64,000 nt of DNA from Candidatus Kinetoplastibacterium crithidii (ex Angomonas deanei ATCC 30255) (GCF_000319225.1 NC_019815.1:248001-312000); one strand, 5' to 3'. Positions 1 to 10,386 are shown, counted from the first letter of the stretch. The notes: generated from the letters alone by a model not told the origin. Made by a program: numbers and translations.

Positions 1-546
1 GAGTTAATAGATCAAGATGGATATTTCAAAAATATAGATGCTGATATATTTTTGGTTACTTTGGGTAGTTATAGCCCAATTTTATTAAAACCATTAGGTA
101 TTAAGCTTAATATTTATCCAGCTAAGGGTTATTCGGCTACTTTTCCTGTCAAAAATAAAGAAAAAGCTCCATATGTTAGTTTGATAGACAATGCTGATAA
201 GTTAGTTTTTTCTCGTTTAGGCGATCGTATGCGTATAGCTGGTTCAGTAGATTTCTCAGGTTATTCTAGATCTTTAAATAATATTGATTGCAATTTGCTA
301 TTAGAAAAAGCAATGGAGATGTTTCCTAATTCGTTAGATTTTGAAAATGTTTCTTATTGGTCAGGATTAAGGCCAGCTACTCCATCTAATGTTCCTATTG
401 TAGGGAAAACCAAAATTGATAATTTATATATAAATTCTGGTCATGGACCTTTAGGATGGACTATGGGAATGGGTTCGGGTAAAGCTATAGCAGATATAAT
501 AAATGGTAAAAAACCTAATTTTAAATTTCCATTTTTAGGCATATAA
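1..546 (+). CDS. dadA: D-amino-acid dehydrogenase, C-terminal part (cut by window start)
   Basis: The reading frame is open from base 1, so the N-terminal FAD-binding half lies outside the window. The visible 181 residues resemble the C-terminal half of the DadA family of FAD-dependent oxidoreductases, which oxidise D-amino acids to 2-oxo acids at the inner membrane. The clearest signature is the closing block GLRPATPSNVPIVG followed by NSGHGPLGWTMGMGSGKAIAD, where the family contacts FAD near its C-terminus. The stop is followed by about 180 AT-rich bases before alaS. A glycine/sarcosine-oxidase-like relative is possible, but the RPATPSNVPIVG block favours DadA. Confidence 0.8.
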   Translation, partial: ELIDQDGYFKNIDADIFLVTLGSYSPILLKPLGIKLNIYPAKGYSATFPVKNKEKAPYVSLIDNADKLVFSRLGDRMRIAGSVDFSGYSRSLNNIDCNLLLEKAMEMFPNSLDFENVSYWSGLRPATPSNVPIVGKTKIDNLYINSGHGPLGWTMGMGSGKAIADIINGKKPNFKFPFLGI

Positions 547-730
547 TATATTAAAATGGTACTTTGCAATAAAAATATTATGATTTTGAGTCAGTTGTTT
601 ATTATATATTTAATATGAACAATTTGGGTTATGTTTTATTTTTATTATTCTTATTGAGTTATTATTAAAAGTGAGTTTTCAGTTTTATTCTATGGCTTAA
701 TTAATTTTTCTTAATATTTTTATTTTTTTA

Positions 731-3364
731 ATGAAAACATCAGAAATCAGGTCTAAATTTTTAAAATTTTTCGAATCAAAAAATCATGTCATTTTGCCTT
801 CTTCTTCTTTAGTGCCAGTTGATGACCCAACTTTATTGTTTACAAATTCAGGAATGGTGCAGTTTAAAGATATTTTTTCTGGAAAAGAGCAAGCTAGTTA
901 CAAGAGGATAGTTACTGCTCAACGTTGTTTTAGAGCAGGCGGTAAACATAATGATCTTGAAAATGTTGGTTATACAGCTAGACATCATACATTTTTTGAA
1001 ATGCTAGGTAATTTTAGTTTTGGTGATTATTTTAAACGTGATGCAATTCATTATGCATGGGAGTTGCTTACAAAAGTATATAATATACCATCTCATAAAT
1101 TATTTATAACTGTTTATCATGATGATGATGAGGCATATGATATTTGGCATAGTGAAATAGGTGTTCCTAGTAGTTTGATATCCAGGATTGGAGATAATAA
1201 AGGATCAAAATTTGCATCTGATAATTTCTGGCAAATGTCAGATACTGGTCCTTGTGGACCTTGTTCAGAAATTTTTTATGATCATGGTCAACATTTTCAT
1301 GGGGACCCTCCTGGTCTTGGAAACATAGAAGGTGATAGGTATGTGGAAATATGGAATCTAGTTTTCATGCAATTTTATATAGATAAGGCACAAAATATTT
1401 CTCGTTTGCAGGTTCCATGTATAGATACTGGAATGGGTTTAGAAAGAATTGCAGCAGTTTTACAAAATGTTCATTCAAATTATGATACAGATTCCTTTAA
1501 AAAATTAATATTTGCAACTGCTTCAAAAATTGGTATTAAAAATTATTCTGATAATTCATTGAAAGTAATTTCTGATCATTTACGTGCATCTGTTTTTTTG
1601 ATTGTTGATGGAGTATTACCAAGCAATGATGGTCGTGGTTATGTATTAAGGCGAATTATAAGAAGAGCTTTAAGACATTCTTATAAATTAGGACATTCTG
1701 GTTCTTTTCTGTATAAACTTGTTCCTGATCTTATTTTAGAAATGAGTGATGCTTATCCAGAGATAAGTAAAAAATCAGATTATATTTCTAAAATAATTTT
1801 ACAAGAGGAAGACCGTTTTGGTGATACTCTTATTCATGGTATGAAGATATTAAATTCTGCTATTTCTAAAGTTGAACATGGAAATCAATTAGATGATGAT
1901 ATTGTATTTTCTTTATATGATACTTATGGGTTTCCTATAGATTTAACAGCAGATGTATGTAGAGAAAAAGGTATTTCAATTGATTTGAATTCTTTTGATA
2001 AACATATGAATTCTCAACGCAATAAAGCTAGATCATCAGGTAAATTCAAATCAAATATTTATAGTTTGGATTGTAGTAATTTTGTTTCTGAATTTTATGG
2101 TTACGAAAACCATAAATTAGAGAATTCAAAAATACTAGCTATTTATGTAAATGGGGCTATTGTAAATAAGATTGATAATAGCCAAGAGAAAGTTTGTATT
2201 ATTTTAGATAAAACGCCATTTTATGCAGAATTGGGTGGTCAAGTAGGAGATACTGGAGTATTAAGAAGTAATGATGCTGTTTTCATAGTTAATAATACAT
2301 TCCTTGGAAATACGAATGTATTTGTTCATAGTGGCATGTTACAGAATGGCATATTGCAAGTTGGCGATATAGTATCTTCCTGTGTTGATAGAACAAGGCG
2401 TTTAAATATTTCTAAAAATCATTCTGCAACACATTTGATGCATTTTGCTCTTAGAGAAATCTTAGGTTCACATGTTCATCAAAAAGGGTCTTTAGTAGAT
2501 GATGAGAGAATTAGATTCGATTTTACCAATGATTATCCACTATCTTGTTCACAAATATCTCAAATAGAAGAATTAGTTAATTATTATATTGTTTTAAATA
2601 GTGATGTTATTACAGATATAATTCCATATGAAAAAGCTATAAGTAGTGGGGCTATAGCTTTATTTAATGAAAAATATTCTAGTAAAGTGAGAGTTGTTTC
2701 TATAGGACCTTCTATTGAATTATGCGGTGGAACCCATGTGGTGAAAACTGGTGATATTGGTTTTTTTAAAATTACTACTGAGAGTTCTATATCTAATGGG
2801 GTAAGAAGAATAGAAGCATGTACTGCATTAAAAGCGGTAAATTTTGTTAGTAAACAAAGTTCACTTTTGTATGATATCGCAAAAATATTTAATTCTAGCA
2901 ATGATGAATTATTAGATCGCATATCACAATATAAAAATTATGTTAAACATAAGGAAAAGGAAAATCTTTTTTTGCGTAAAAAATTGGCATCTAGTATTGT
3001 AGAATATATTTGTATGGATAATATTGATAATCAAGATGAGATAAAACTTGTATCTTATTTTTTTGCAGATCTTGATCAGTCTATATTATTAGATATTATG
3101 GATTTTATGAAAAATAGATTTAAAAAAGTAATAGTTGTCTTAGGCACTAATGACTTATCTAGTAATAAGGGGATTTTAGTTTGTGGTGTTTCTAACAGTA
3201 TTATAGAAATTATAGAAGCTCGTGAGATAATGAATTTTTTTGCATCTTGTGTTCAAGGCAAAGGTGGTGGACGTGCAAATACTGCTACTGGAAGTACTAA
3301 TGATGCTAAATTGTTGCCTGATGGCATTGAAAATACAAAAAAATGGATATTGAGTAGGATTTGA
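731..3364 (+). CDS. alaS: Alanyl-tRNA synthetase
   Basis: Charges tRNA-Ala with alanine in the cytoplasm and hydrolyses mischarged Ser/Gly-tRNA. The 877 residues are full length for the family. The class II catalytic core is visible from residue 1 (LLFTNSGMVQFKDIF near 35-50, then RCFRAGGKHNDLENVG), followed by the tRNA-recognition domain. The editing domain carries the HSATHLMH motif near residue 562 and the ELCGGTH zinc-site motif near 663. A glycine-rich C-Ala domain ends the protein (QGKGGGRANTATG). The ATG lies in an AT-rich context with no strong Shine-Dalgarno sequence. The stop is 8 bases before the likely tusA start, so the two are probably cotranscribed. Confidence 0.97.
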   Translation: MKTSEIRSKFLKFFESKNHVILPSSSLVPVDDPTLLFTNSGMVQFKDIFSGKEQASYKRIVTAQRCFRAGGKHNDLENVGYTARHHTFFEMLGNFSFGDYFKRDAIHYAWELLTKVYNIPSHKLFITVYHDDDEAYDIWHSEIGVPSSLISRIGDNKGSKFASDNFWQMSDTGPCGPCSEIFYDHGQHFHGDPPGLGNIEGDRYVEIWNLVFMQFYIDKAQNISRLQVPCIDTGMGLERIAAVLQNVHSNYDTDSFKKLIFATASKIGIKNYSDNSLKVISDHLRASVFLIVDGVLPSNDGRGYVLRRIIRRALRHSYKLGHSGSFLYKLVPDLILEMSDAYPEISKKSDYISKIILQEEDRFGDTLIHGMKILNSAISKVEHGNQLDDDIVFSLYDTYGFPIDLTADVCREKGISIDLNSFDKHMNSQRNKARSSGKFKSNIYSLDCSNFVSEFYGYENHKLENSKILAIYVNGAIVNKIDNSQEKVCIILDKTPFYAELGGQVGDTGVLRSNDAVFIVNNTFLGNTNVFVHSGMLQNGILQVGDIVSSCVDRTRRLNISKNHSATHLMHFALREILGSHVHQKGSLVDDERIRFDFTNDYPLSCSQISQIEELVNYYIVLNSDVITDIIPYEKAISSGAIALFNEKYSSKVRVVSIGPSIELCGGTHVVKTGDIGFFKITTESSISNGVRRIEACTALKAVNFVSKQSSLLYDIAKIFNSSNDELLDRISQYKNYVKHKEKENLFLRKKLASSIVEYICMDNIDNQDEIKLVSYFFADLDQSILLDIMDFMKNRFKKVIVVLGTNDLSSNKGILVCGVSNSIIEIIEAREIMNFFASCVQGKGGGRANTATGSTNDAKLLPDGIENTKKWILSRI

Positions 3365-3372
3365 TAGTTGCC

Positions 3373-3636
3373 ATGAATATTGAAGAAAGTAAAGATATAG
3401 AATTTGATTCTTATATTGATGCAAGAGGTCTTAATTGCCCATTACCTATATTAAAGACAAAAAAAGCTTTATCAGAAATGGAAAGTGGGCAAATTTTGCG
3501 TATAATAACTACAGATGTTAATGCAGATTCTGATTTTAATATTTTTTCCAAACAAACTGGAAACAATATTATTATGCAGCGTAAGTGTTTTATAGAAGCT
3601 TTGGAAGTTACAGAGCATTTTTTACAAAAAAGATAA
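3373..3636 (+). CDS. tusA: TusA/SirA-family sulfur carrier protein
   Basis: Small cytoplasmic sulfur-transfer protein. The family carries persulfide sulfur on the cysteine of a conserved CPxP motif, seen here as DARGLNCPLPILKTKKAL near residue 20. TusA feeds sulfur to tRNA 2-thiouridine synthesis, which fits with mnmA elsewhere in the window. I use the ATG at 3373; a TTG at 3361 in the same frame overlaps the alaS stop and is less likely. The 87 residues match the family's usual size. Whether it is TusA itself or the YedF/SirA-like paralogue cannot be settled from sequence alone. Confidence 0.85.
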   Translation: MNIEESKDIEFDSYIDARGLNCPLPILKTKKALSEMESGQILRIITTDVNADSDFNIFSKQTGNNIIMQRKCFIEALEVTEHFLQKR

Positions 3637-3718
3637 ATTTTATTTTGCAAATTTGTCTGAATGATTGTTAAAATTACAAGCTATTTTTATAGTTAAATTA
3701 ATTAGGATTTAAATTGTT

Positions 3719-3979
3719 ATGGTAGTTATTCGTTTAGCTCGTGGTGGATCAAAAAAAAGGCCTTTTTATAGTTTAGTTGCTACAGATTCTAGAAATCGTA
3801 GAGATGGTAGATTTATTGAACGTTTAGGTTTTTATAATCCTGTTGCTGTTGAAGGTTCTGATCAAGTTAGAATTTCATTAGATAGGATTAAGTATTGGAA
3901 AGATAATGGTGCAGAACTATCTTCTGTTGTTTCAAGATTGGTAAAAGAATATTCCAAAAAACAGACCTCAGGTCTCTAA
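3719..3979 (+). CDS. rpsP: 30S ribosomal protein S16
   Basis: Primary 16S-binding protein needed for 30S assembly. The N-terminus [17 protein letters not shown] and the block [14 protein letters not shown] are classic S16 signatures. At 86 residues it is full length. It heads the conserved rpsP-rimM-trmD group, with rimM starting 13 bases after its stop. The usual fourth member, rplS, is not present downstream of trmD. Confidence 0.97.
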   Translation: MVVIRLARGGSKKRPFYSLVATDSRNRRDGRFIERLGFYNPVAVEGSDQVRISLDRIKYWKDNGAELSSVVSRLVKEYSKKQTSGL

Positions 3980-3992
3980 CATAGAGTCATTG

Positions 3993-4562
3993 ATGTTTGA
4001 TAATTCTGTTCCCAGTGATTTGATAGAACTTGCTAAAGTTGTATCTTCATATGGTGTTAGGGGTTCATTAAAGGTTTATCCATATTCAGATAACAAAGAA
4101 ACTTTGTTATCTGTTTTTGATTGGTGGTTATCTTTTTGCAATTGCCAAGCTAAACAATGTCAATGTAATCCTATATATAAACATTATGAGATAACTAGTT
4201 CTAAAAATTATAATAATTTTGTTATAGTAAATATATTAGGTATAAATACAAGAGAGGAGTCAGATAAACTTCGTAATAGTAGAATTTATGTGTCTAGAAG
4301 TTTATTTCCAAAACCACAAGAAGATGAGTATTATTGGGTTGATTTGATAGGATGTAAGTTATATGGAATTTCAAATTGTGATTCTATTTTTCTTGGTACG
4401 GTGACTGATATTTTTGAAAATGGTGCTCATCCTATATTACGTGTTTTAAATACTAATGAAGATAAACACAAAGAAATATTAATTCCTTTTGTTAAATTTT
4501 ATATAGATAGAATAGACTTATTGAATCATGAAATTTTTACTAGCTGGTCATTAGAATATTAA
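3993..4562 (+). CDS. rimM: 16S rRNA processing/maturation protein RimM
   Basis: Assists 30S subunit maturation by binding S19. The N-terminal barrel is recognisable (ELAKVVSSYGVRGSLKVYPYSD), as is the C-terminal PRC-barrel (EYYWVDLIGCKLYG). I choose the ATG at 3993 over the in-frame TTG at 3990. The stop codon overlaps the trmD start by one base (TAATG), so the two are translationally coupled. Unusual is a short cysteine-rich stretch between the two barrels (residues about 49-57, pattern C-x-C-x4-C-x-C), which I do not know from typical RimM proteins. Confidence 0.93.
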   Translation: MFDNSVPSDLIELAKVVSSYGVRGSLKVYPYSDNKETLLSVFDWWLSFCNCQAKQCQCNPIYKHYEITSSKNYNNFVIVNILGINTREESDKLRNSRIYVSRSLFPKPQEDEYYWVDLIGCKLYGISNCDSIFLGTVTDIFENGAHPILRVLNTNEDKHKEILIPFVKFYIDRIDLLNHEIFTSWSLEY

Positions 4563-5335
4563 TGTATTTAGATATTATAACTTTGTTTCCTGAGATATTT
4601 AGTATTGTAAATAATATGGGAGTTATAGGAAGATCCTGCAAAAATAATATATGTAATATTCATACTTGGAATCCTAGGGATTTCTCTGATAGTAAAAGAA
4701 AGAATATAGATGATAGACCATATGGTGGTGGTCCTGGTATGGTTATGACGCCAATTCCATTGGAAAATACTTTAAATGCTATAAATAAGAAACGCAATTT
4801 AAATGGCTTACATTCATCACCGGTTATTTTGTTAACTCCGATAGGTAGTGTTTTCACTCAAAAAAATGCAGAAAAACTTTCGACAACTGATGGGTTTGTT
4901 ATAATTTGTGGTCGCTATGAGGGTATAGATAAAAGGTTTATAGATCGCTTTGTTACTGATGAAATATCGATTGGTGATTTTATAATATCAGGAGGAGAAA
5001 TAGCTGCGCTTGCTTTAATTGATTCTGTTATAAGACTTTTACCTGGAACCCTTAATAATAAAGATTCAATTTTATATGAATCTTTCAGTGATGCTAATGA
5101 TGGATTATTAGAACCATATAGTTATACACGTCCTTATGATTATAATGGTGAGTATGTCCCAGATGTTCTTATAAATGGAGACCATCAAAAAATAAATATA
5201 TGGCGTAGACAAAAAGCTTTAGAAATCACTATGTTGCGTCGTCCTGATTTAATTGAAAAAGCACGTCATAATGGATTGTTATCTTGCGATGATGAGAAAG
5301 TAATATTAAATTTTTTGTTAAAAAAAGGATTATAA
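4562..5335 (+). CDS. trmD: tRNA (guanine-N1)-methyltransferase TrmD
   Basis: Methylates G37 of tRNAs that read CNN/CGG-type codons, using S-adenosylmethionine, and prevents +1 frameshifting. It is a SPOUT-fold protein of 257 residues, normal length. Diagnostic blocks are DDRPYGGGPGMVM near residue 54, the knot motif CGRYEGIDKRFIDRFVTDEISIGDF, and SGGE. Its start overlaps rimM by one base. The stop lies inside the left arm of a perfect hairpin shared with the convergent valS gene. Because TrmD suppresses frameshifts, its retention is relevant to the many frame-interrupted genes here. Confidence 0.97.
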   Translation: MYLDIITLFPEIFSIVNNMGVIGRSCKNNICNIHTWNPRDFSDSKRKNIDDRPYGGGPGMVMTPIPLENTLNAINKKRNLNGLHSSPVILLTPIGSVFTQKNAEKLSTTDGFVIICGRYEGIDKRFIDRFVTDEISIGDFIISGGEIAALALIDSVIRLLPGTLNNKDSILYESFSDANDGLLEPYSYTRPYDYNGEYVPDVLINGDHQKINIWRRQKALEITMLRRPDLIEKARHNGLLSCDDEKVILNFLLKKGL

Positions 5336-5362
5336 TTAAATTGCTAGAATTATAATCCTTTT
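5323..5362. terminator. Bidirectional hairpin terminator between trmD and valS
   Basis: A perfect 15-bp inverted repeat: left arm AAAAGGATTATAATT at 5323-5337, ten-base loop, right arm AATTATAATCCTTTT at 5348-5362. The left arm covers the trmD stop codon and the right arm ends six bases before the valS stop. Each strand ends the stem in TTTT, so it can act as an intrinsic terminator for both convergent genes. Confidence 0.8.
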
Positions 5363-5367
5363 ATAAT

Positions 5368-8245
5368 TTATGTATAATGTTTTTTTATTTTATCAATTTG
5401 ACTGCTAACATTATTAATAGTCAATTGAAATTTTTCTAGTCTATTTTTTTCTTGATCTATAATATGTTCAGGAGCATTTTTCATAAAATTACTATTTTGC
5501 AATTTTAGATTACATTTATCAATTTCCTCCATTAGCTTTTTTTGTTCTTTTTCTAATCTCAATAATTCCAAATTAATATCTATTTTTATGTCTAACATCA
5601 AATATGTTTCGCCTACTATTTGCACAGGAGCTTCTAATTTAGGGATATCATTTACTATATCTATACTTTTTAGCTTTGCAAAATGCATTATATAAGGTGA
5701 ATTGCGTTTTAATTTTGTAATATTTCCTTTTGCTAATAAAGGAATTTTATCAGCAGGGGATAGATTCATTGCTCCTCTTAGTGTCCTTACTGCATCAATT
5801 TGTGATTTGAGTTCAATAAAATCTTTTTCTATTGCTAAATTTATTTTATTTCTGTTTTCTTTTGGATATTCTTGTGTAGAAATACTTATAAACACATTTT
5901 TATTATGATAATCATTGAAAAATAACGATACTTTTTGCCATAATTCCTCTGTAATAAAAGGTATAATTGGATGTGCTAATCTTAATACTTCTTCTAAGAC
6001 AATCAATAATATTTTTTTAGTGCTACTTTGTTCTTTTTCTGAAAATTGTTTTATTTGTACTTTTGCTATTTCTAAATACCAATCACAAAACTCATCCCAA
6101 AAAAAATTTGTAGATAGCGTTAGCTACATTATCAAATCGATATTCATCATATGCATGTTTTACTTCTATAATAGTATTTTGTAATCTTGAAATAATCCAT
6201 TGGTCAGCAAAAGAAAAGTGCGTATTATTATCTATATCATTCTTTGATATTTTGTAATCCTCTTCTACATTTAATAATACAAATCTTGTTGCGTTCCATA
6301 ATTTATTACAGAAGTTTCTATAGCCCTCACATCGCTTTATATCAAAGTTTATATCACGACCTAAAGTTGCATAAGATGACATTGTGAATCTTAATGCATC
6401 TGTTCCTACTCCTTTGATGCCTTCTGGAAACTGTTTTTTAGTAAGTTGTTTTATTTTTTCAGCATGTTTAGGATTTAATAAGCCTGAAGTTCTTTTTTGC
6501 ACTAAACTTTCTATTTCTATGCCATCTATCAGATCTAGTGGATCTAAAGTATTACCCTTAGATTTGCTCATTTTCTTGCCTTCAGAATCTCGTATTAATC
6601 CATGGACATATATATTTTTGAATGGTATTTTTCCAGTCATATGTTTTGTAAGCATTACCATTCGAGCAACCCAAAAAAATATAATATCAAAACCAGTTAC
6701 TAATACGTTTGAAGGTAGATATTTTTGCATATCACTTGTTTCATTAGGCCATCCCATAGTAGTAAAAGGAATCAATCCAGAAGAAAACCATGTATCTAGT
6801 ACATCTTCATCTCGTTTTAGAACGCCCTTCACACCAGCTAGAGATGCTTTTTGATAAGCTTCTTGTTCATTGTGAGCTACAAATATTTGGCCGTCTTCTG
6901 AATACCATGCTGGAATTTGATGACCCCACCATAGCTGTCTTGATATACACCAATCTTGTATGTTTACTAACCATTGTTTATAAGTGTTTTTCCAATTATC
7001 TGGGTAGAACTTTATTTCTTCTTTTTCTATAACTTCTAGAGCTATCTCGGAAAGACTCTTACCGGGATTTATGCTGCTGTCTGGGGCTAACTTAGTAGTA
7101 GATACAAACCATTGATCAGTCAACATAGGTTCTAAGACAACTCCAGTTCTATCTCCCACTGGCTGGACAATTTTGTGAGGTTCAGTTTTTATCAAAAAAT
7201 TTGTATTATCTAAATTTTTTATTACTAACTCTCTTGCTTGATAGCGTTCTAATCCTTGAAATTTTTCAGGAACATTCTCATTTAGATGTGCATCTTTAGT
7301 AAAAATTGAAATTAATGGCAAATTATTTCTAATTGCACACTGGTAATCATTGAAATCATGAGCTGCAGTTATTTTTACACAACCAGTTCCAAAATTTATA
7401 TCAACAAAATCATCTGATATAACTGGAATTTTTCTATTAGTAAGAGGAATATAAACATTTTTTCCTACTAAATGTTTATATCTATCATCATCAGGATGGA
7501 CACATATAGCATTATCTGCAAATATTGTTTCTGGGCGAGTTGTAGCTATAACTAAATAGTTAGAATTGTCTTCATTCTGTTCTTCTATGTTATATTTTAT
7601 ATACCACATAAAAGAATCTACTTCTTCCATTTCAACTTCTAAATCTGATACAGCTGTAAGAAGTTTTGGGTCCCAATTGACTAATTTTTTTCCTCTATAT
7701 ATTAAACCTTGTTCATAGAGTCTTATGAAAGTCTCTATAACTCCAATAGACATGTTTTCGTCCATTGTAAAATATTCACGATCCCAATTTGCAGAAATTC
7801 CAAGGCGTTTTATTTGATCAGTAATAATATTTCCAGATTTTTCTTTCCATTTCCATATTTCTTTAATAAATCTTTCTTTACCTATGGCATATTTAGATGT
7901 ATTTTCCTTTTCTAATTGTCGTTCTACCACTAGTTGTGTTGCTATTCCAGCATGATCCGTACCTGGAACGAAAATAGTATTTTTTCCTAACATCCTATTA
8001 TATCTTATTAAACAATCCATTATGGTTTGGTTAAAAGCATGACCCATATGTAGAGTTCCAGTCACATTAGGAGGAGGGAATTGTATAGAATAGTTATCTT
8101 GTGGTTTATTTAGTCTACCTAAGTTATTCTTTTCTTCAAAACATCCATTTCTATACCATTCTCTATACCATTTATTTTCTATTTCTGATGGTTCAAAACT
8201 TTTATGTATATTATTCTTAATATTTTTTTCTGATTCTGTAATCAT
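5368..8245 (-). CDS. valS: Valyl-tRNA synthetase, frame interrupted at an 8-base homopolymer
   Basis: Charges tRNA-Val and edits misactivated threonine. Class I motifs are clear: [14 protein letters not shown] near residue 57 (HIGH signature) and [14 protein letters not shown] near 555. The frame starting at 8245 stops at 6092, right after a run of eight A (6099-6106 on the + strand; T8 in the coding strand). Reading the run as seven bases continues as [17 protein letters not shown] into the downstream frame, which is open to 5368 and holds the anticodon-binding remainder and the C-terminal coiled coil. The joined protein would be about 958 residues, normal for ValRS. With no other valS in view, complete inactivation is unlikely; assembly error or slippage is the likelier explanation. 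Confidence 0.93.
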
Positions 8246-8477
8246 TGAATATAATTCCGATAATGCTTATTTCAACTTAAAATGTGTATAATAATTAGAC
8301 CTTATATTATATAGGTTTAACTAATATTTTAATAATTTTAATTATAGTTGGTTTGATGTATTTTTATTTTATAGTATAAAGATAAACTAATAGAACTATA
8401 AAAATCAAAAATAATTAGATTGTTATTTTATTGTATGTTTTTGTTTTATATTGAAAATTAAAAAATTAGGAATAAAA

Positions 8478-8909
8478 ATGGCAATTCAACGTACTTTATC
8501 AATAATAAAACCTGATGCAGTGTCTAAAAATTGTATTGGGAAAATTATATCTCGTTTTGAAGACAATGGTTTATCTGTAGTTGCTTCACGTTTTCATAAA
8601 TTATCTACTTGTGAGGCAGAATCATTTTACTCTGTGCATAAGGAACGTTCTTTTTTTAGAGATTTGATAAATTTTATGATTTCAGGGCCTGTGTTTATCC
8701 AAGTTTTAGAAGGAGAAAATGCTGTACAGATTAATCGTAATATTATGGGTGATACTGATCCAAAGAAAGCAAAAAAAGGAACAATTAGAGCTGACTTTGC
8801 CGACAGTATAGATGCTAATGCTGTACATGGTTCTGATTCAGAAGAAAATGCAAAGAATGAAATAGCTTTTTTCTTTTCTGAGATGGAAATCCATTCTCAT
8901 AAATTATAA
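8478..8909 (+). CDS. ndk: Nucleoside diphosphate kinase
   Basis: Transfers the gamma phosphate between nucleoside triphosphates and diphosphates through a phosphohistidine. The N-terminus [15 protein letters not shown] and the active-site block [18 protein letters not shown] (catalytic His in NAVHGSD) are typical. I use the ATG at 8478, giving 143 residues, the usual length. It is preceded by AGGAAT, which can act as ribosome site; the upstream in-frame TTG at 8451 would add nine atypical residues. rlmN follows after 8 bases, as in other betaproteobacteria. Confidence 0.96.
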   Translation: MAIQRTLSIIKPDAVSKNCIGKIISRFEDNGLSVVASRFHKLSTCEAESFYSVHKERSFFRDLINFMISGPVFIQVLEGENAVQINRNIMGDTDPKKAKKGTIRADFADSIDANAVHGSDSEENAKNEIAFFFSEMEIHSHKL

Positions 8910-8917
8910 TATTTTCT

Positions 8918-10039
8918 ATGGAAGATAATTTTCTGATTAACCTGTTGGGTATAGATGAGCTGTCTTTAAGAAGAATCTTAGAAGAATGCGATTGTTATAG
9001 CAATTATAGAATTTCTCAATTGAAGAATTGGATTCATAGACGTCAAGTTAGTTCTTTTGATGAGATGACTAATCTATCTATGAAATTACGTGATTATTTG
9101 AAGACTATAGCTAAAATAGAAGCGATGCCATTAAAAACACAGCAATTTTCTATGGATGGAACTAGAAAATGGTTATTTGATGCTGGTTTTGATAATGCAG
9201 TTGAGACAGTTTTTATACCTGATAGCAATAGAAACACTCTTTGCATATCTAGTCAAGCAGGTTGTGCCGTAAATTGTAGTTTTTGTTTTACTGGGCAACA
9301 AGGATTTAATCGTAATTTGACTACTAGTGAGATTATTGGTCAGTTATGGTGGGCGCAAAAAAATATAAATAATGATTTTTTTTCTGGAAATCTAGATAAA
9401 TCTATTATCAACTCTCCTAAAATAACTAATATAGTAATGATGGGAATGGGAGAGCCTTTATTAAACTACAGCCAGGTTATTCCAGCTTTGCGTTTGATGA
9501 TGGATGAAAATTCATATGCTTTATCAAAAAGAAAAATAACCTTATCTACATCAGGTATAGTTCCTATGATTGATAAGTTGGTGAATGATTGTCCTGTTTC
9601 TTTGGCTATTTCTTTGCATGCTCCTAATGATGAATTAAGGGATAAATTAATACCAATAAATAAAAAATATCCATTACAAGAACTGATGAAGTCTTGTCGG
9701 AACTATGTGTCTTATGCTCCTAGAGATTTTATTACATTTGAATATTGCATGCTAGATAATATAAATGATTCAGATAAACATGCATTTGAATTGATTGAAT
9801 TAGTAAGAACTATTAAATGTAAAATAAATTTAATACCATTTAACTCTTTTCCTAATTCCAATTTGAAAAGATCTACACAAAATAGAATTTTGTCTTTTGT
9901 AAAAATATTAAATTCTCAAGGAATTGTTACGACAGTAAGGAAAACACGAGGTGATGATATAAATGCAGCATGTGGTCAATTAGCAGGTAGTATTAAAAAT
10001 ATTACTAAGATTAAGACTCATGAATCTATAAAGCTATAA
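8918..10039 (+). CDS. rlmN: Dual-specificity 23S rRNA/tRNA adenine-C2 methyltransferase RlmN
   Basis: Radical-SAM enzyme that methylates C2 of A2503 in 23S rRNA and A37 of some tRNAs. The cluster-binding CxxxCxxC is visible as CAVNCSFCFTG near residue 115. The N-terminal block FDEMTNLSMKLRDYL and the C-terminal ACGQLAG with its catalytic cysteine are present. Length (373) is typical. A run of eight T at 9376-9383 inside the gene leaves the frame intact, a useful control for the interrupted genes. A strong hairpin follows the stop. Confidence 0.97.
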   Translation: MEDNFLINLLGIDELSLRRILEECDCYSNYRISQLKNWIHRRQVSSFDEMTNLSMKLRDYLKTIAKIEAMPLKTQQFSMDGTRKWLFDAGFDNAVETVFIPDSNRNTLCISSQAGCAVNCSFCFTGQQGFNRNLTTSEIIGQLWWAQKNINNDFFSGNLDKSIINSPKITNIVMMGMGEPLLNYSQVIPALRLMMDENSYALSKRKITLSTSGIVPMIDKLVNDCPVSLAISLHAPNDELRDKLIPINKKYPLQELMKSCRNYVSYAPRDFITFEYCMLDNINDSDKHAFELIELVRTIKCKINLIPFNSFPNSNLKRSTQNRILSFVKILNSQGIVTTVRKTRGDDINAACGQLAGSIKNITKIKTHESIKL

Positions 10040-10386
10040 ATATGATATGGGAAAATATTTAAATTTCATCACAAATTTAAATATTTTTTCATCATAACAT
10101 CTTTTTTAATGTAAAAAATTTTAACTATATTAGTTTTGTGCAATGTTAAAATAATTTTATATATTGATGATAAATATTAAGTAATTATGCAAAGCTTGAG
10201 TCCTTTTTATTTTCTTTAAAGATTAGATAATAATGAATAGATGGTAATGTTATTCTGTTTTTGTAGTTATTTATGGAAAAGTTTACATTAAAAGATAATA
10301 GTTTTTCAATGTTCAAATATGTTTGATAATTATACTATTTAAGGTGTCTAATATTCTCACAAGAATTATTTTTTAAGAAAAAAAGT
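10040..10386. other. Intergenic region rlmN-hisS (347 bp)
   Basis: Apart from the hairpin terminator at 10052-10089 I see only AT-rich sequence with no frame resembling a known protein. In Bordetella-like genomes pilW-, rodZ- and ispG-type genes lie between rlmN and hisS. None is recognisable here, so they have been deleted or moved. The last stretch presumably carries the hisS promoter, but I cannot place it with confidence. Confidence 0.6.
10052..10089 (+). terminator. Rho-independent terminator after rlmN
   Basis: A perfect 15-bp stem: left arm AAAATATTTAAATTT at 10052-10066, six-base loop, right arm AAATTTAAATATTTT at 10073-10087, running into a T tract ending at 10089. The stem is almost all A/T, but its perfection, length and T tail support termination of ndk-rlmN transcription. 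Confidence 0.75.

Noticed and set aside
2584..2922. Long reverse frame inside alaS, and similar reverse frames inside trmD, hom, tldD, purB and hemW
   Set aside because: They mirror the codon structure of clear genes on the other strand and resemble no protein family.
6384..6854. 156-codon + strand frame inside valS
   Set aside because: It lies fully opposite a conserved class I synthetase core including the KMSKS motif; no family likeness.
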